A stretch of DNA of 8,590 bases, taken from the NCBI GenBank assembly GCA_029256865.1, contig JARIEH010000153.1:1-8590 (forward strand), read 5' to 3'. The notes below the pieces were generated by a model. It saw nothing but the letters and a program-made list of their open reading frames with translations, ran no database searches and was not told the origin of the DNA. Below are positions 7,306-8,590 of the stretch, piece by piece. The DNA comes from Psychrobacter sp. (lineage in GTDB: Bacteria; Pseudomonadota; Gammaproteobacteria; Pseudomonadales; Moraxellaceae). Position numbers and translations under genes: made by a program. How positions within the stretch are numbered: the first letter of the stretch is position 1; every line of letters starts with the position of its first letter.

Positions 7306-7584
7306 TTAGTAGTTATTTTCGCGACGCCATTCATCCACATCACGTTCAGCATCTTCTTTTGAATGGCCATAGCGCTCTTGGACACGTCCGACCAGTTTGT
7401 CACGATCACCCTCGATATGGGTAAGATCATCATCTGTTAGATCGGCCCATTTTTGTTTTACAGAACCTTTCAGTTGATTCCACTCGCCTTTTAGCGTTTG
7501 ATTATTCATATTATGATCATCCATTTTTTGATTTTTTTCGTATTGTTCATCCATACTTTTTTCGTTCATATTTTGATTGTCCAT
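7306..7584 (-). CDS. CsbD-family stress protein with repeat N-terminus
   Basis: The C-terminal two thirds (about 31-86 of 92) is a clear CsbD-like domain: LKGEWNQLKGSVKQKW, LTDDDL, IEGDRDKLVGRVQERYG and KEDAERDVDEW follow the family consensus. CsbD proteins are small, hydrophilic, abundant general-stress proteins of unknown biochemical role. The first 30 residues are unusual: three 10-residue units each starting with Met-Asp (MDNQNMNEKS, MDEQYEKNQK, MDDHNMNNQT), rich in Asn, Gln and Met. I chose ATG 7584 because AAGGA (7593-7597) lies 8 nt upstream. A longer frame from 7626 would run through a 13-bp tandem duplication and has no such site, and ATG 7593 overlaps the Shine-Dalgarno sequence. 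A sigma70-type promoter and a downstream terminator fit a single-gene transcript. Cytoplasmic, with no signal peptide. Confidence 0.9.
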   Translation of the reverse strand: MDNQNMNEKSMDEQYEKNQKMDDHNMNNQTLKGEWNQLKGSVKQKWADLTDDDLTHIEGDRDKLVGRVQERYGHSKEDAERDVDEWRRENNY

Positions 7585-7597
7585 AGCGGTCATCCTT

Positions 7598-7623
7598 TTC
7601 GCTTTGTGATTTCGCTTTGTGAT
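7598..7623. repeat. 13-bp tandem duplication
   Basis: TTCGCTTTGTGAT occurs twice back to back (7598-7610 and 7611-7623), immediately upstream of the Shine-Dalgarno sequence of the CsbD-like gene, in its 5' leader. The unit is not a multiple of three, which supports a non-coding location and the downstream start at 7584. Confidence 0.9.
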
Positions 7624-7631
7624 CATTCAAT

Positions 7632-7660
7632 TTTACATATCAGTCTCTGTGATCAGTCAA
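7632..7660 (-). promoter_or_regulatory. Sigma70-type promoter of the CsbD-like gene
   Basis: On the - strand TTGACT (7655-7660) matches five of six bases of the -35 consensus and is followed after exactly 17 bp by TGTAAA (7632-7637), a moderate -10 box. Transcription would start near 7625, giving a leader of about 40 nt that includes the 13-bp duplication. Confidence 0.55.
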
Positions 7661-7667
7661 ACTGATA
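7638..7667. promoter_or_regulatory. Three ATCAGT/ACTGAT half-sites over the promoter
   Basis: ATCAGT (7652-7657) and ACTGAT (7661-7666) form a 6-bp inverted repeat around CAA, covering the -35 box. A third half-site, TATCAGT (7638-7644), lies in the spacer next to the -10 box. The position is right for a repressor or activator operator; the regulator is unknown. Confidence 0.45.
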
Positions 7668-7852
7668 TAAATAATATAAAATATTCAATAGCGAGTTGTA
7701 TGTATGGCGAGTGTTTATAGTTTTATTGAATTATTAATGGTATGACGTCAATGTTTCACTGACTCCTTCTATGTTACTAAACCATTGATTGCAAAAGCAA
7801 AAAATGGCTTTTAGAGAAATAATAGAGACATTTTAACCATCAAATGGGTGAT

Positions 7853-7884
7853 AAAAAACGGGATGGGGCATAAGAACCTGTCCC
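7853..7884 (-). terminator. Candidate terminator of the lipoprotein gene
   Basis: On the - strand GGGA (7881-7884) can pair with TCCC (7860-7863), with an internal mismatch and a GG/CC pair inside, followed at once by G and a run of six T (7853-7858). It lies about 115 bp past the lipoprotein stop codon. The stem is imperfect, so the call rests partly on the T-run and position. Confidence 0.45.
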
Positions 7885-7943
7885 TTAGTAACGATTGCAT
7901 CGTGGACTCTTATGCAGGTAGATATGGGTATCTATCAAGGAGG
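7868..7943 (+). promoter_or_regulatory. Structured leader with perfect Shine-Dalgarno sequence
   Basis: Three complementary pairs lie in series: outer GCATAAG/CTTATGC (7868-7874, 7909-7915), nested ACGAT/ATCGT around TGC (7891-7903), and a hairpin TAGATA-TGGG-TATCTA (7919-7934). Two bases later comes AAGGAGG (7937-7943), an ideal ribosome binding site, then ATATGATG. This order looks like a translated leader or a small regulatory RNA. It does not match a riboswitch class that I recognise. Confidence 0.4.
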
Positions 7944-7948
7944 ATATG

Positions 7949-8053
7949 ATGAAGCCAAAATCCTGTCATACGTTAGATAGCGTTGTGATAAGCCGCGCAT
8001 TTATTGCACGCCCTCTGGCACCCTCTCTTGTATGTTTGGATTATTCTCGTTGA
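7949..8053 (+). CDS. Short hypothetical reading frame behind a strong ribosome site
   Basis: Beginning at ATG 7949 (or the adjacent ATG 7946) the frame encodes 34-35 residues, MKPKSCHTLDSVVISRAF then IARPLAPSLVCLDYSR, and ends at TGA 8051-8053. The support is the AAGGAGG Shine-Dalgarno sequence 5 nt before ATG 7949 and the hairpins upstream. The peptide is basic with two Cys; it has no signal peptide or membrane helix and matches no family that I know. Its last 53 bases run antisense to the end of the lipoprotein gene. It could be a leader peptide, a real small protein, or the preserved 5' end of a gene otherwise lost. Confidence 0.35.
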   Translation: MKPKSCHTLDSVVISRAFIARPLAPSLVCLDYSR

Positions 8054-8333
8054 CAGTAACGGTGTCATCGGCCTTTTCCTCACCTTCTGCATTGCCCGAA
8101 CCAGAATAATATGCTGTACCGCCTGAATCCTCTGTAGAGTTGTTCACAGAAGCTTCAGCCTCAGGGCCGCTAGCGGTTTGCACAGGTGTCACCTCGCTAG
8201 ACTCGGTCTCACTGGTACTGGCATTAGGCATCTCTTCTGTTTCACCACTACAAGCGCTCAGACCAATGCAACTCGCTAACAATGCTATCCATAGTTTACT
8301 CTGCAGCGATTGACTCAATATTAACTTTTTCAT
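8001..8333 (-). CDS. Small acidic lipoprotein of unknown function
   Basis: The 110-residue product begins MKKLILSQSLQSKLWIALLA and has a lipobox LSAC with the lipidated Cys at residue 28, a clear type II signal peptide. Ser at +2 does not specify inner-membrane retention under the Lol rule, so the outer membrane is likely. The mature part (about 83 residues) is rich in Ser, Thr, Glu, Gly and Asn with little hydrophobic content, and probably disordered; no domain is recognised. AGGAG (8340-8344) abuts an ATG at 8339 but sits 6 nt from the in-frame ATG at 8333, so I chose the latter. The gene stands alone, with a possible terminator at 7853-7884. The 3' end overlaps an antisense short frame. 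Confidence 0.75.
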   Translation of the reverse strand: MKKLILSQSLQSKLWIALLASCIGLSACSGETEEMPNASTSETESSEVTPVQTASGPEAEASVNNSTEDSGGTAYYSGSGNAEGEEKADDTVTVNENNPNIQERVPEGVQ

Positions 8334-8441
8334 CTTCATCTCCTAATGATAGTTGATAAAAAAATCATTCATAATAATCATCTATTCAAGATATGCTTGA
8401 ATTTAGTTTCAATCTAAATAGTATAAGCCTTAACTAATAGG

Positions 8442-8585
8442 ATGATTTTGTTGGCTTTTATTAACGGTTTGCTAAGATTGATAGAGATGCTGTGTTTTGG
8501 AATGGCTGAAATACCAGATGCTGTTGATTCTTTACCTAGAATTGTCCGTCTTAATACTAAAACACCGCTAACGATTTATGGTTAG
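8442..8585 (+). CDS. Doubtful small reading frame at the right edge
   Basis: ATG 8442 opens a 47-codon frame reading MILLAFINGLLRLIEMLCFG then MAEIPDAVDSLPRIVRLNTK and TPLTIYG, with a hydrophobic start. AGG directly abuts the ATG, which is too close for a good Shine-Dalgarno sequence; ATG 8487 and ATG 8502 are internal alternatives. Its stop lies inside the hairpin at 8563-8590, unusual for a real gene. I list it because the amino-acid composition looks protein-like, but it may be chance. Confidence 0.2.
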   Translation: MILLAFINGLLRLIEMLCFGMAEIPDAVDSLPRIVRLNTKTPLTIYG

Positions 8586-8590
8586 CGGTG
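8559..8590 (-). terminator. Intrinsic terminator for a - strand gene beyond the window
   Basis: CACCGCTAAC (8563-8572) pairs perfectly with GTTAGCGGTG (8581-8590) around an 8-nt loop. On the - strand the stem is followed by TTTTAG (8562 downward). The right-hand neighbour is outside the window, so whether the hairpin also acts on the + strand cannot be seen. Confidence 0.7.

Larger units (their letters stand above)
7585..7945. other. Intergenic region between the CsbD-like gene and the short + strand frame
   Basis: It contains the CsbD-like promoter and dyad (7632-7667), a 13-bp tandem duplication (7598-7623), an 8-bp inverted repeat ATTCAATA/TATTGAAT (7683-7690 and 7724-7731), a weak hairpin AAAAGC/GCTTTT (7793-7812), a candidate terminator for the lipoprotein gene (7853-7884) and a structured + strand leader (7868-7943). 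No gene is seen in 7668-7852. Confidence 0.5.

Noticed and set aside
7585..7626. Longer start for the CsbD-like protein at 7626 or 7593
   Set aside because: The extension is made of a 13-bp duplication and the Shine-Dalgarno sequence itself; AAGGA is correctly spaced only for ATG 7584.
7793..7812. AAAAGC/GCTTTT hairpin as a terminator
   Set aside because: The stem is short with only two GC pairs.
8334..8339. Lipoprotein start at ATG 8339
   Set aside because: AGGAG directly touches this ATG; the in-frame ATG at 8333 has a normal 6-nt gap.
1..8590. CRISPR array, tRNA, rRNA, insertion sequence or phage genes
   Set aside because: No regularly spaced repeats, no cloverleaf or rRNA sequence, and no transposase, integrase or phage-like protein was seen.

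Overview
The window looks like chromosomal DNA from a Moraxellaceae-type gammaproteobacterium, most plausibly Psychrobacter. This rests on the AT-rich intergenic DNA, the style of the proteins, and a CsbD-family stress gene and small lipoprotein beside an envelope-glycan locus. The assignment is an impression from sequence style, not a database match.

Layout: positions 1-656 contain no convincing gene but hold a perfect 11-bp hairpin, repeated TGTACA palindromes and the leader of the next operon. Positions 657-6071 carry four co-directional glycosyltransferase genes on the + strand: a polytopic GT2 (cellulose-synthase-like active site), a GT4-type GT-B enzyme, a MurG/GT28-like GT-B enzyme that overlaps the previous stop, and a soluble GT2 enzyme with a GalNAc-transferase-like C-terminal part. 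A fifth gene (6127-6948, - strand) converges on them and resembles a GT29/sialyltransferase-like protein. A 7-bp tandem repeat lies exactly at the convergent junction. No sugar-nucleotide synthesis, flippase, polymerase or export gene is visible, so the pathway must be completed elsewhere.

Positions 6949-8590 form a separate region. It holds a CsbD-like gene (- strand) with a strong terminator, a recognisable promoter and a dyad over its -35 box, and a gene for a small acidic lipoprotein (- strand). Between these two, on the + strand, is a structured leader with a perfect Shine-Dalgarno sequence and a very short reading frame. The window ends in a 10-bp hairpin that looks like a terminator for a - strand gene beyond the edge.

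Working model (inference): the four + strand enzymes act in sequence at the cytoplasmic face of the inner membrane to build one surface glycan (capsule, lipooligosaccharide outer core or glycolipid), and the GT29-like enzyme may add or modify a terminal sugar. The CsbD and lipoprotein genes are probably unrelated stress or envelope functions. The least explained parts are the GT29-like gene, the all-glycosyltransferase operon, and the structured leader at 7868-8053.
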